Assembly (NCBI GenBank): GCA_964036045.1
Contig: OZ038397.1
Coordinates: forward strand, 26,281,346 to 26,345,345
Direction: 5' to 3'
Length of the DNA: 64,000 nt
Origin: Eutreptiella sp. 'Long Island Sound 2002'
Lineage: Eukaryota > Euglenozoa > Euglenophyceae > Eutreptiales > Eutreptiaceae
Both the position numbers and the translations under genes were made by a program. Shown here one piece after another: positions 45,711-56,618 of this stretch. Under the pieces are notes generated by a model, which worked only from the letters and a program-made list of their open reading frames with translations, had not been told where the DNA came from and did not search any database. The number at the start of each line of letters is the position of its first letter. Position 1 is the first letter of the stretch.

Positions 45711-46236
45711 GGTATGGTATGGTATGGTATGGTATGGTATGGTATGGTATGGTATGGTATGGTATGGTATGGTATGGTGTGGTATGGTATGGTATGGTAT
45801 GTTGTTGTTGTCGTTGTGAAGGCACCCAGCACGTGCCGGCGGGAGAAATTGCCAGACACGCTCTCCCTGGGCAGGGCGCAAGGGAGCAGTCGGCCGGCGT
45901 CACGCTGGCCGGGCGTGTGCCGACAACGACCGAGGGGGGGGGGAGTGGGGGCCGCCGTGGTGTGGAGGGGGGGGGGGGTGCGCGCGCACGGAGGAGGGAG
46001 GAGCCACCTGTGTGTGTTACCCTGGAGCCCTCCCCCGCTGCGGGGGGGAGGGTGACCCGACCTGTGCGTGACGGAGGCGGGGTGGGGGGGCTGGATGGAG
46101 GGACCACCTGTTCGGGGACCTGCGGGGCCCCGATTCCCCTTGCTTCCGGCCGCCGCTCCCCCACGACAGGGGAGGGCGCAATCTGCCTGCGTGCCCCTGA
46201 ACCGCACGAGCGCGGGCGTGGGGGGGCGCTGCCCGT
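45711..46236 (+). repeat. (TATGG)n(TTG)n composite microsatellite, copy 5, and right flank
   Basis: TATGG 45711-45800, TTG (with one TCG) to 45817, then the conserved right flank CAGCACGTGCCGGCGGGAG. The left flank is different from other copies. The sequence from 45950 matches 22240-22490. Confidence 0.9.
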
Positions 46237-46740
46237 TTCCCGTGGGGCCTGCACAGCACAGCTGGTGCGGCCCTGGCGTGCGGGGGTTCCTGTGGGGCCT
46301 GCACAGCACAGCTGGTGCGGCCCTGGCGTGCGGGGGTTCCTGTGGGGGCTGCACAGCACAGCTGGTGCGGCCCTGGCGTGCGGGGGTTCCTGTGGGGGCT
46401 GCACAGCACAGCTGGTGCGGCCCTGGCGTGCGGGGGTTCCTGTGGGGGCTGCACAGCACAGCTGGTGCGGCCCTGGCGTGCGGGGGTTGCTGTGGGGCCT
46501 GCACAGCACAGCTGGTGCGGCCCTCGCGTGCGGGGGTTTCTTTGGGGCCTGCACAGCACTGCTGGTGCGGCCCTGGCGTGCGGGGGTTGCTGTGGGGCCT
46601 GCACAGCACTGCTGGTGCGGCCCTGGCGTGCGGGGGTTGCTGTGGGGCCTGCACAGCACTGCTGGTGCGGCCCTGGCGAGCGGGGGTGCCTGTGGGGCCT
46701 GCACAGCACTGCTGGTGCGGCCCTGGCGTGCTGGGGGCGA
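46237..46740 (+). repeat. 50-bp minisatellite, ten units
   Basis: GCACAGCAC starts every 50 bp from 46251 to 46701. Units 1-6 have CAGCACAGCTGG, units 7-10 CAGCACTGCTGG. A plus-strand frame through it is repeat-driven and not called as a gene. Confidence 0.95.
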
Positions 46741-49085
46741 GGGGGGGGGGGCGCAGGAGTGAGGGAGTAGGCCTGGGACCCCCGCCGGCGGTGGGGGGCC
46801 CGTAGTTGTCTTGACGTCACGGCGCGAGGTTGGTTCTCTCGCTGCACCTGTGAGGCGAAAAGGAAGGGAGGGGACCGGGAGGGAGGGGCGGCGTGTGCGG
46901 GGAGAGGGGGGGGGGGGGCGTGGGAGGGGCGTGTGCGCGCGTGCTCGGGGGGAAGGGGGTCGGTGCGCTCGGCCGCCAAGCGTCACCGTGTGGCCGTCCG
47001 TAGCGGGTGCGCGGCCGGGGCTGGCCAAAGTCGGCCGGGGAGCCCGGGGCGCTGCTGGTGACGGGGGGGCTGCGGACGGCGATGGGGCCCGCACCCCGCT
47101 CGGCGGGGACGAATCCCGCCGAGCACCATCCACGGGGGCGAATCCTGGTGGAGGCGGGGGGAGTGCCACACCGTCCCCTCGCGGCCGAACCGGACCGGGA
47201 CGGGCCCCGCCGGAGGGACACCGGGGGGGCGGGCTGGGCTGGGCACCGGGGCTCCGAGGCCCGGGTCCCGGTAGTGCGTGGGCCGGCGCGTGGGAGACCG
47301 GGCGGGCCCTAGGGCTGCGGCCGGGGGGGGGAGGGGCTGGAGGGCTGTGCTGGCTCAGGGCCGAATCCCGAGAGGCCCCCGGGGGCTGGGCGAGGGCCCC
47401 CGAGGGCGGCCGCTCCTTGAGGGGGGGGGGGGGGGTTGCTCCCTGCCCGGGGGACGACGGGGGCCCCTCTTGAGCGAGGGGGGGGGGGAGGGCGTGTATC
47501 GCCCGGTGTAGGGCCATGTCGATTCATGGCCGCGCGGCATGGGACTATATCCCCATCCCTCCGCGCCGGAGTCCCTTTTTGGGGGGCTGAGGGGGGGGGG
47601 GGGGGCTGGCGGTCGTTGTGTGCACCCTCCCATGCGGGGGGGGGGGTCGCCGGTGGGAGATCCGTCCGGCTTGGCCGAAAATACCCGGTGGCGTCCCCTG
47701 GGCCCGTGGGCCCCTTCGAGGAAGAACCTCGGATTCGCCGGGGGGGACTCCGCTTTATGGTATGGTATGGTATGGTATGGTATGGTATGGTATGGTATGG
47801 TATGGTATGGTATGGTATGGTATGGTATGTTGTTGTTGTTGTTGTTGTTGAGGCGCTCAGCACGTGCCGGCGGGAGAAATTGCCAGACACGCTCTCCCTG
47901 GGCAGAGCGCAAGGGAGCAGTCGGCCGGCGCTACGCTGGCCGGGCGGGCGCCGACGACCACCGCGGCGGGGGGGGGGGGGGGGGGGGGCGCCATGAGGGG
48001 GGGGGGGGGCGTGCGCCCGTGGAGAACGGAGGGGCCACCTGTGAAAGTCACCCTGGAGCCCTCCCCCGCCTCGGGGGGGAGGGTGACCCGACCTGCGCGA
48101 AGCGGTTGGGGAGGGGGCGGAGGGCAGGGCGGGGACCTTGGAGTGGGGAAGGCACGCCCGGGTCCGCGGTCCTACCGCGCCTTGCCCGAACATCCCGCCG
48201 AGGTGGCCGTTCCTCGTGTGGTGCCGCGGCGCGGCTGGGGGCGCTGGCCCGTGTGCCTAGCCGTCGTCGGGGGCGAGGGGAGGCTCGGGAGTAGTTTGCC
48301 GCTGGCCGCTAGTCACCTCTGCATGTGTCGTGGTGTGGCCGCCTCGTCCCCGGTGGTGCGGGCGCGCGCGCGGGACGGTCAGCGGGGAGGGAGGGCACAA
48401 GGGCGGGAGCACAAAGAACACTGACTAAGGGTATATGGCTGTTGGCGTGTTGTGTATGGTCCGGCTATAGTTCCCTGGTGCCTGTCCCTGCGTCCCGCGT
48501 GCGGGAGGCCGCGCGGCACGGCCGGCGGGGCGTTCGAGGCCTGGGCCGGGAGCGTGGGTAGCGGCGGGCGGCCAAGACGGAGGCGGCGCCAGGCGGGTGC
48601 GGGGCCCGTGGCGGCCGCGAGGCGGCGCGGGCGGGCCGACAGGTGGCCGGCGGTGTCCCCGAGTGCCCCACACCGTGGGGTCGACGGGCGTGCCGGGGGC
48701 CAGTGTGACGTGCAGGTCGGGCTGCAGGGGGGGCGCACGTGTAGGGGGTCGGCGTGCCCGATGAGGGCCGAGGGACCCGCGGCAAGCGGGACGCGTTGCC
48801 CGGGGCTCGAGGCCGGGGCTGGGCGCGTGGGTAGCGGCGGGCGGCCAAGGCGGAGGCGGCGCCAACGGGCGCGGGTGTCCGAGGCGGGCGCGGGGCGGCG
48901 CGTGCGGGCCGGCCGGTGGCCGGTGGCCTCACGGAGAGTCCCACACTGAGGGGTCGACGGGCGTGCCGGGGGCGTACGCGACGTGCGGGTCGGGCAGTAG
49001 AGGGCGCACATGCAGGGCGTCGGCGTGCCCGATGAGGACTTCACTGAGGACCGAGGGGTTCGCGGCAAGTAGGATGCGTTGCCCG
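46741..49085 (+). repeat. GC-rich composite module M5 (downstream of LINE-B on the minus strand)
   Basis: From about 46980 collinear with 31375-33477 of M2: GGCCAAAGTCGGCC (47025), the composite microsatellite (47756-47850), the GTGGCCGTTCCTCGTGTG region, and two ~273-bp units (48558 and 48831) with GTGCCCGATGAGGACTTCAC, then the LINE-B 3' end. The first 240 bp (46741-46980) are GC-rich without recognised content. Confidence 0.75.
47756..47850 (+). repeat. (TATGG)n(TTG)n composite microsatellite, copy 6
   Basis: About 15 TATGG units, then seven TTG units, with the conserved left flank and a slightly changed right flank (GCGCTCAGCACGTGCCGG). Confidence 0.95.
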
Positions 49086-49250
49086 GGGGGGGGGTGGCGG
49101 CGAGGAGCGGGAGGATGTCCGTGGCCCGCGACGAGGGGGAGAACACGACGTGGGCAGGGTGCGGCCCCGGAAGAGGTGCCGGGGGGAGTGTGACCACGGG
49201 CTGGCGGTCCACCGTGAGGCGCCACGTGGCGCAGTGGCGGAGGAGCCAGA

Positions 49251-51302
49251 CTAGGGCGATGCTGTGGCGCAGTGTGAGGGGCTGGGTGCAGGGCGGCGTG
49301 GGAACGTGCGGTGGAAGGGGGCGGCGACGTGGAAGGGGGCCCGGCGGAGGAGTGACGTCAGCGACGTGTGCGTCGTGCTGAGGGTGGAAAGGAGCTCGCG
49401 GAGGAGTCCCTCTCTGCCGGCGCTGTCCAGCAGAGGGGGGGCGCCGTGGGGGGAGGTGGAGTGCCACATGCCCAGCATGCTGAACCCCAACTGCGTCGGG
49501 GGGCCAGGTTGCGGGGCGGCTGGGAGGTGGTTGGTGAGGTAGACGGCGGTGGAGGCCGTGCGGAGTTCAAAAGGGGAGACGAGGCGGGGGGAGTGGCCGG
49601 CCATGGCCGACAGCACCGGGGGGTGCGTGAATGGGCGCCACGCCAGGAGTAACTGCAGGGCGTAGTGGGGGGGGCAGTGGTACTGGAGGTGGGCGGCGGA
49701 GTCCGGGCAGGGGCGGTGACAGAAGGGGCATGTCACGCCCCCGTAGCCGGGGGGATGGTCCTGGGAGCGCAGCAGCCGCAGGTGCATGATGCGGTGGAGG
49801 GCTAGTGCTGGGACCTCGGCGCGCTCATACGCGAGGCAGAGCAGGTGGGAGGACCAGCCCGGGGGTAGGGGCCGGAGGAGCTGCGCGTGGGTGCGGGTGG
49901 TGGTGGCCGCGTACGCTGCTTCCGCGGCACGTGCGGGGCTCAAGAAGATCGCGCCGTCACGGAGCGCCACGATGCGGCCGTGGAAGAGTGCGGCCCAGGG
50001 GAGGGTCCACGGGGAGGAGGTGTGGAGCCCGCGGCGGGCCAGGATGTCGGCTTCGGCGGTGAGAGTGGCGAGGTGACTGCCGGAGCCGGAGTCGTGTTGC
50101 GCGGGGAGCCAGGCTTCGTGCATGCGGAAGGTGGCGGAGAGGAGGGCCGCCCGGTATGGGATGGAGAGGGCGGAAGTGGGGGGTGGACCGCGGGTGAGGT
50201 CGCAGAGCTGGGAGGCGGTGAAGTCCGAGGCGAAGGGGGCCTCGCCGGACCAGCCGCAAAGGGCAAACATGGCGGCTATCTTGGCGACCCACTCGGCGTC
50301 CGTGGAGTGACCGGCGAGGGCGTGGAGGCCTAGCCAGCCGCGGTAGAGCGTGCCGTGGTGGGGGTGCCAGAGGAGGAAACCGGCGCCGAGGCGGGTGCCC
50401 TCTCGGCTTCCCTCGCACGCAACCACGACGTAGGAGAGGGGACGGTGGGGGGCCAGTGAGCCGGAGTGGTGCTGCAGTGCGGGGCGCAGGTGGGGGGAGG
50501 GGAGGAGGTGGACGGTGACGTCGAGGGGGGCGAGCGCCTGCGCCAGGGCGGGACCTTCGGTGAGCCAGGAGGTGGGTCGGCGTGGGGAGACGAGGGTCGC
50601 CGTGGCGGCCACCGCGAGGGTGTTGGGGCCCCAGGAGGCCCGGAGGTAGGTCCGGAGGACGTTGAGGGGGGCCCGGTACGCCAAGAGGGGGGCGCCGGGG
50701 CCGCCCTGCTGGAGGGGGAGGTGGAGGAAGGCCGTGTGTGCCCAAGGGGGCAGGCGGAAGGCGTGGCGGTAAGCGTCGTTGATGGCGGTCTGGTGGGGGC
50801 GGAGGGGGGGGGGGATGAGGACGCCCGAGGTGACGTAGTCGAGGGGGGAGAGGCCAAAGGCGTGCAGGGAGCGGAGCTGGAGAATGGGGCAGGCCTCGCG
50901 GTTGCGGCAGGCCTTGCGTGCCTGGTCGAGGGCCGCGCGGGATTTGTTGATGACGCGGAGGAGGGGGAGTTCGGGGAGGATGGGGATGCCGACGACCTCC
51001 GGGGGGGCGGTGGAGGTGGTGCCGGTGTGCTGTGGGACGTCGGCGGTGACGAGGGTGGGCCGGCCTAGGCGGGAATCGATGAGGGAGAATTCCTGCTTGT
51101 CGGGGTGGATGATGCGGCCCGCGCGGCGGGAGCACTCGCGGCAGTCGGTGGCCATGGCTGCTACGTCCGTGAGGGAGGGGGTGATGAAGCGGCGGTCGTC
51201 GCTGTACGTGAGGTGGGTGGCGGGGAGGGACGCGGAGTGGGCGGGGATGTTGAGGGGGAGGGTGATGGAGGTGTTGGGGCGCATGGCCCTGGTGATGACC
51301 AT
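49251..51302 (-). pseudogene. LINE-B ORF2, RT C-terminal half, RNase H and zinc knuckle
   Basis: Open for 683 codons. It opens just after motif B with MVITRAMRPN and carries motif C LTYSDDRRFI. RNase H: VVVACEGSREG (first Asp changed to Glu), STDAEWVAKIAAM, PFASDFTASQLC and LTAEADILARRG. The zinc knuckle is VTCPFCHRPCPDSAAHLQYH and Cys. It ends near 49251 with sequence aligned to the end of LINE-A ORF2. It is the longest intact stretch of this family in the window. Confidence 0.8.
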
Positions 51303-51340
51303 GCTGGGTGCCTGGTAGTGGAGTTGGGCGATCCGTCGCC

Positions 51341-51862
51341 CTAGTTGCCCCCCTGCTCCGTGCTAAAGGGGTGGGCGAACCCCTCGCGGGTGGCCACGCG
51401 GATGACCGGGCGGCTGTAGAAGCCGTCTGCCCAGGGGCCAAAGTCCCACGAGGCGCGGAGGTGGGAGCAGAGGCGGGAGTTGTCCTGGCGCAGTACCCTG
51501 AGGTACGCGTCAGACTCGTCCCAGTCGCAGATGGCGCAGGTGCCGTGGGTGGAGAGGGCTGTGTAGGTGGCGGCGCGGGCCACGAGGGCGAGGCCGAGGG
51601 CGGAGTGGCCGGGGCGGTAGGCAAAGGAGGCGGGTGTGTAGGTGGAGGTGAGCTCGAGGTCGGCGGCAAGGCGGGTCGTGGCGATGCCGGAGGCTGCGCC
51701 GGAGACGCTCGACTCCACGTCGACGGGGAAGGAGCGGGTGAGATGTCGGGGGAGGGGCTTGGTGGGCTTCCCCTTGTAGGGACCGTAGCGGACGGTCTCG
51801 TTGGAGACGCCACGGGTGCCGGACTCCAGCTGGAGGAGGAGGTGAAGCAGCCCTAGGTGCAC
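51341..51862 (-). pseudogene. LINE-B ORF2, RT N-terminal half
   Basis: Matches LINE-A RT from HLGLLHLLLQLES through motif A CAICDWDESDAYLRVLR. It ends at EQGGN, the start of motif B, where a frameshift near 51330 interrupts it. Confidence 0.75.
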
Positions 51863-54141
51863 GCCCCCGCCGCTGCGGAAGAGTGCGGCGCGGCGAGGGA
51901 GCGTTTGCCCATGCGGCGGTGGGCCAGGGAGGTGGTGGTGATGAGGGGGGGGGACTTGCGGGCGAGGGCGTATGCCCTGAGGGAGGCGGGGGACTCAGGT
52001 CGGGCGTTGGCGCGGAGGGCGTCGCGGAGGAGGGGGAGCGTGAGGTCGGTGGGCGGGTGTAGAAGGGGGAGCCAAGGGTCCGGGAGGCAGCGGGCGGCGA
52101 AGAAGGCGTGGTCCACGGAGACGTGCTGGTTGGCGGTCCGGGACCGGGATTGGGCTGTGACCTCGGCGAGTCGTTCCTCGCGAGTTGCGAGAGTGGCTCC
52201 AGGGTGGGGAAGTATGCCGTGGAACGGTTCCAGGGGTGGGTAGGGTAGGCGGAGGACGGTGTGGGTGGCGGAGGTGATGGAGGGGGAGGCGAGGACGGCT
52301 GCGCGAGAGACGTGGCCGCGGGCGGCTAACGCCTCCTGGAGGGCAGAGGACTGGGCGGCTAGGTCGTGGGAGGAGAGGGGAAAGGTGAACCGGGCCAGGT
52401 AACGTAGTAGAGCGGGGGTGTCGGGAGGGTGCGAGAGTAGTTGGTGCGCGATGAAGTGGTGAGCGGCGATGCAGTGGTCGGGGAGGGAGGGGGAAAGGGA
52501 GAGCCAGCCCCACGCCAGGTCAAGAGCGGCGGAGAGGGAGTCCATGTCCTCGGGGGTCGCCAGGCGCCATCGGAACAGGCGCCAGGAGTGGGCGTCGCCA
52601 GAGTGATGATGCAGGGCGACATGTGCCAGCACCATGGCGTGCGAGGTGTGGCAGGGGAGGACGTGGTGTGTGTGGGAGGCGATGGGGCCGGTGGCGAAGA
52701 TGTGGTCGATGGCGGTGGACCGGGGGGCACCATGGCGGGTGGTGAAGTTGGTGGGAGTGGCGGGGGGGACTAGGTGGTGCCAGGCCGAGAGCGGGCCGAG
52801 GGCTCCGAGTGCGGAGGCGAGGGGGGTGCCTGGGGCGCCTGTGCTCTTGAGGCCGCCTAGGAGGACGCACAGGTCGGGTCGCATGCGGGTGCGGAGGTGG
52901 TTCATGAGCTTGACCTCGGACACCCACTCGGAGTACGAGAGGCGCGGGGGGAGGTGGGCATTGAACAGGAGGGCGCGGCCCCCAAGCGAGAGCGGGACCG
53001 CGGAGGCCATCCAATGTGGGCCGTCGTAGATGAGGTCGGCGGGCTGGGAGGGGGCGCGGAGGGACCGGAGCCAGGCCGTGCGGAGGCCTGAGCCAGGGCC
53101 TGACGCGGCGCCGTGTGGGGTAGGGCGGGGCGGGCCGCGGCTGAGTCCCAGAGCTCCTGCTCGGCGACCACTTTGGGGGATAGGGCCTCGAGCCAGGTGC
53201 GGGCGAGGGAGACTTGGCCGGTGATGCCGCCCGAGTTGTGGGTGACGAAGGTGAGGGCCGTGTCGCGGAGGGGGGTGGATGCCTGGTCGCGGGGGTCGGG
53301 GAGGGAGAGTACGAAGGCGGGGGTCTGCTGGAGGAGAGGGTCCGGAGGGGGAGCGCAGGGGGTGGCCCACGGGACGGCCGAGACGGGGACTGCTCCGGGC
53401 AGTAGCATGCCCTGGAAGCCCACGACACAGCGGGCGGCGGTGTCTCGTGTGCATATGGGCGGGGCCTTGTGAGGGGAGGTGCTGAAGAAGTGAGGCCAGT
53501 GGTCGGTCGGGGACGCGGGGAGGCCAACAAAGGCGGAGTGAGGTCTGGGGCGGCCACAGTCGGGGCAGGCGGAGGAGGCGACGAGCGGTGCGTCGGGGAG
53601 GGCCGGGTGGAGCGTCCACGCTGAGGCCGGGCCCGACGAGCGAGCGTACGCAGGGGACGGGGGGAGGGGGACCGGTGGCACGTGGGTGGCGTCCCAGTAG
53701 GCGGTCCACCTGGCGCCCACGTGCAGGGGTGGGGTGATCCAGAAGGAGGGGTCGTGACGTTGGCGGGGGAAGGAGGCGAGCCAGCTGCACACTGTGGGGA
53801 GGGCGAAGTTGAGGAGCGTGGGGGGCAGCGACGAGGCGGTCTGGGCGGCGTGCAGCAGGTCGCGGGGGGGGCCTGGGGGGAGGGGGGTGGCCTGGGGGTG
53901 CTGGAGGGGGAGGAGGTCCGCGGAGTGTGTGCACTCGGGGCAGCGCGCGAGGGCCGGGCGCCGCAGGGTGCCGCAGTGGAGGCATATACGCGGGGCGGAG
54001 ACGGGTGGTGGGGCGGGTGCGCGAGGGGAAGTCTCTTGGGCGTAGGGTCGGGGAGAGGGCTCCAGCATGCGGAGGAGGTCCGCCCCGGCGCGGCAGGCGT
54101 CGGGCGGGCGGGGGTATCGGGCGGCGAGCAAGGCTGCCCAA
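51853..54141 (-). pseudogene. LINE-B ORF2, Cys-rich N-terminus and endonuclease domain
   Basis: N-terminal part in one frame: RICLHCGTLRRPALARCPEC, CPDCGR and VVAEQELWD. A small deletion near 53110 relative to LINE-A shifts the reading to a second frame that is open to 51853: GSGLRTAWLRSL, LCVLLGGLKSTGA, TAIDHIFATG, TSHAMVLAHV. The GDLN catalytic motif of LINE-A reads GGLK, so the endonuclease should be inactive. Confidence 0.75.
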
Positions 54142-54183
54142 GCGATGGTTGGGAGGTCGGGAGCGCAGGAGGCGGGGAGAGTG

Positions 54184-55461
54184 TCAGGCCGGGCGAGTCA
54201 GTTGTGCCTGCGGGCGCTGGGGAACATGGCGCCGCGGACTGCTCTGCCTGACGCGGGGGCCGAGGGCGTTGTGCGGCCGTGGTGCCTCGGAGAGCGTCGG
54301 GGGGAGGAGCGGGGGGATGATTGCTGGCGGCTGCGCTTGGCAGGGCGGGGGTGAGAGTCGCCTGGAACGGGCGGCCGGTGGGAGGGGGGGGGTGTTGACT
54401 GTGGCGGCGGGGGTGTGCCAGGGTTGCCCGTCGTCACGCCTGCCCTGGACTGTGAGGGACCAGCCCTCGGCATGTTGTATGACGCGGGTGGGCAGAGAGG
54501 CAAATAGGGAGGCGTGAAGGGCGGGGGTGATTGAAGCGAACGCATGCCCGCGGCGGGCATCGGCGTCTGTGACGTACACGACGGTCTGCGGGTTGTGGGT
54601 GAGGGTGACCGCCATGGAGGCGTGCGGGCCCAGGCGGAGGCCGGAGACGCGGACTATGCCAGAGGCGGTCGGTGAGGAGCCGACGGGGGCGAAGGTGGGG
54701 ACTGAGGAGGCGGAGGTGGTGCCGGTGGCGGAGGGCGCGGGGGCGCCCAGGGGGAGGGGCTGGCTGAGGAGGGGCGGGGCGGAGAGTGGCGCGGGCGGGG
54801 CGGCGGCGCCGGGGGCCTGCAGGGAGAGCGTAGGAGGGGCGGAGGAGCCAAGGCGGAAACAGTCCAAATCCGCCGTGGAGCAGGGGGGGAGGGCAGTTTT
54901 GGTGTAGGAGATGAGCTCCTGGAACTGGGCCGGGGTGGAAAGACGGCCGCACAGCCGTGCGATGGCGGCGCGGAGGGTGTCGGCGGAGGTGAGGTGTTGG
55001 AGGTCCTGGTAGGCCTCAATGGGGAAGGAGGGGGCGCTGGCGATGGTGAAGGCCGCGGTCAGCCAGGGGGTGTCGGCATGGGCTTGTGCGGCGGTGATGA
55101 GGGGCTGGATGGCCTGGAGTGCGGGTAGAGAGGCCGCGGAGGAGGCGGCGGCCCCGTACCGTTGGGACACCAGGGTGAGGAGTTTGTTGATGTGGAGGCG
55201 GAGGGTGGGCTTGTGGAGGTCGGGGCAGGAGTGCCAGGTATGGTATGGTATGGTATGGGATGGGATGGTATGGTATGGTATGGTATGGTATGGTATGGTA
55301 TGGTATGGTATGGTATGGTATGGTATGGTATGGTATGGTATGGTATGGTATGGTATGGTATGGTATGGTATGGTATGGTATGGTATGGTATGGTATGGTA
55401 TGGTATGGTATGGTATGGCCGAGTGAGGGTAAAAGAGGGATTTTACTGAACGAGGCACCAA
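54184..55461 (-). pseudogene. LINE-B ORF1 C-terminal part fused in frame to a YHTIP repeat
   Basis: Open for 425 codons from an ATG at 55461 outside the element, through the TATGG tract read as YHTIP pentapeptides, and in frame into LINE ORF1 (WHSCPDLHKPTLRLHINKLL). It continues through the Pro-rich linker and the VTDADARRGHAFASI block to a TGA at 54184. The fusion is accidental in appearance, but the frame is intact, unlike LINE-A ORF1. Confidence 0.6.
55237..55418 (+). repeat. (TATGG)n microsatellite, copy 7 (no TTG tract)
   Basis: About 36 TATGG units with two early TGGGA variants. It starts at the LINE-B ORF1 breakpoint (GCAGGAGTGCCAG) and ends at CCGAGTGAGGG. It lacks the TTG tract and both conserved flanks. 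Confidence 0.95.
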
Positions 55462-56618
55462 ACAGGTCCAAGCGCAATTGTAATGTGCAACCCAATGTTC
55501 TCAACTTGAAATCGCAATTGTAATGCGCCATCCAATGTTCGAATTGTTGAAACCGAAACAGTGCACACCATCCTCTGGCTCGACCACTTGTTCAGGGACT
55601 TGCGCACGGACAAATCAGACTAGTGATCTGAATCCTGCGGCTGTTGCCACTCGCAATGATGACGAGGCCTTCGAAGTTCGAGCGCTGGCAGGTAGGGGGC
55701 TGCACTGGCAAGCAGTTGACAGGTGTACAGCCACAGAGCACCACATCAGAACTGAGGTGACATCGCATGCACCAAATGCACCCCCAACACCGTAAGCACC
55801 ATCAATGCATGTTGCCATATGCCACACATGAAGCGGATGGGACTCCTATGTTTGCCGGCAGAAATGCCATGCATGGAACTGTCATCAATCAGTCTACTCA
55901 TCCAAAATGCACTGAGAGAGAAAACCTGTGTGCATGGCACTGCTGCACAAAAATATCATAGTTCTGTGTCAAATGCAGTGCCCAAGGGTTTGGCATTCTT
56001 ACACAGGTGACAAGGGGTGGGAAATGGCATATTATTGGTGTTGGTGGAATGGGTACAAAGCACTGAGAGAGTTAGCAAAGGTAAATGGACCTCACTTCAA
56101 CTGCCCCAATCGTCGCATGTGGTGAGGCACAATTTTATTTGATCTTGCCATGCGGTCCTCTGATCTGATTGTGTGCACATGAACATTTGCCTGAGGACGG
56201 GGTCAGGCTCAAAGAACCCATATTCTGATGTCAATTAAGGTGTCATATCGCGACATTTCCTATGCACGCTCAGCAGTGGCCCCCAACTTATATCGCACAG
56301 TTGTGGGCTGTAGCGCCCAATCTATGGTAGACTGTTGAGGGCAGTCCCACCGTGAGCACCGTTACCCACTTCATACCATGCCAGCAGTGGTGCCCGGTAT
56401 ATATCATGAACCCCATCCCTCAATAATTCGTCTCAACTCATCTCCCACCTCCCAGTTATCATGTGGTAGTGATTCCAGATATCCAAATAATGTACGCATT
56501 TGACTGTTGGCCATTGAAGGAAACAGCAGCAAGGCATGCCAGTGTAACTTAATGCTTGGTGGAGACATAATTCGGTGGCACCATTCACATTCCTTTCTCA
56601 CATGACACGACAAAGCAG
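55419..56618. other. Low-repeat intergenic segment, no gene recognised
   Basis: AT-richer than its surroundings. A 42-bp direct repeat (CGCAATTGTAATG, then CCAATGTTC) lies at about 55471 and 55513. Frames of 60-90 codons have no recognisable motifs. It may hold the 3' flank of the methyltransferase gene. Confidence 0.4.

Larger units (their letters stand above)
49086..55236 (-). mobile_element. LINE-B: second copy of the LINE-A family, 5' truncated by a TATGG tract
   Basis: Minus strand, collinear with LINE-A throughout ORF2 and the last two thirds of ORF1. The 5' part of ORF1 is absent: the sequence stops inside the codons for CPDLHKP-WHS at 55236, where a TATGG tract takes over. It lacks the 358-bp insertion of LINE-A. 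Frameshifts near 53110, 51880 and 51320, plus active-site changes, indicate a dead copy. Confidence 0.85.
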
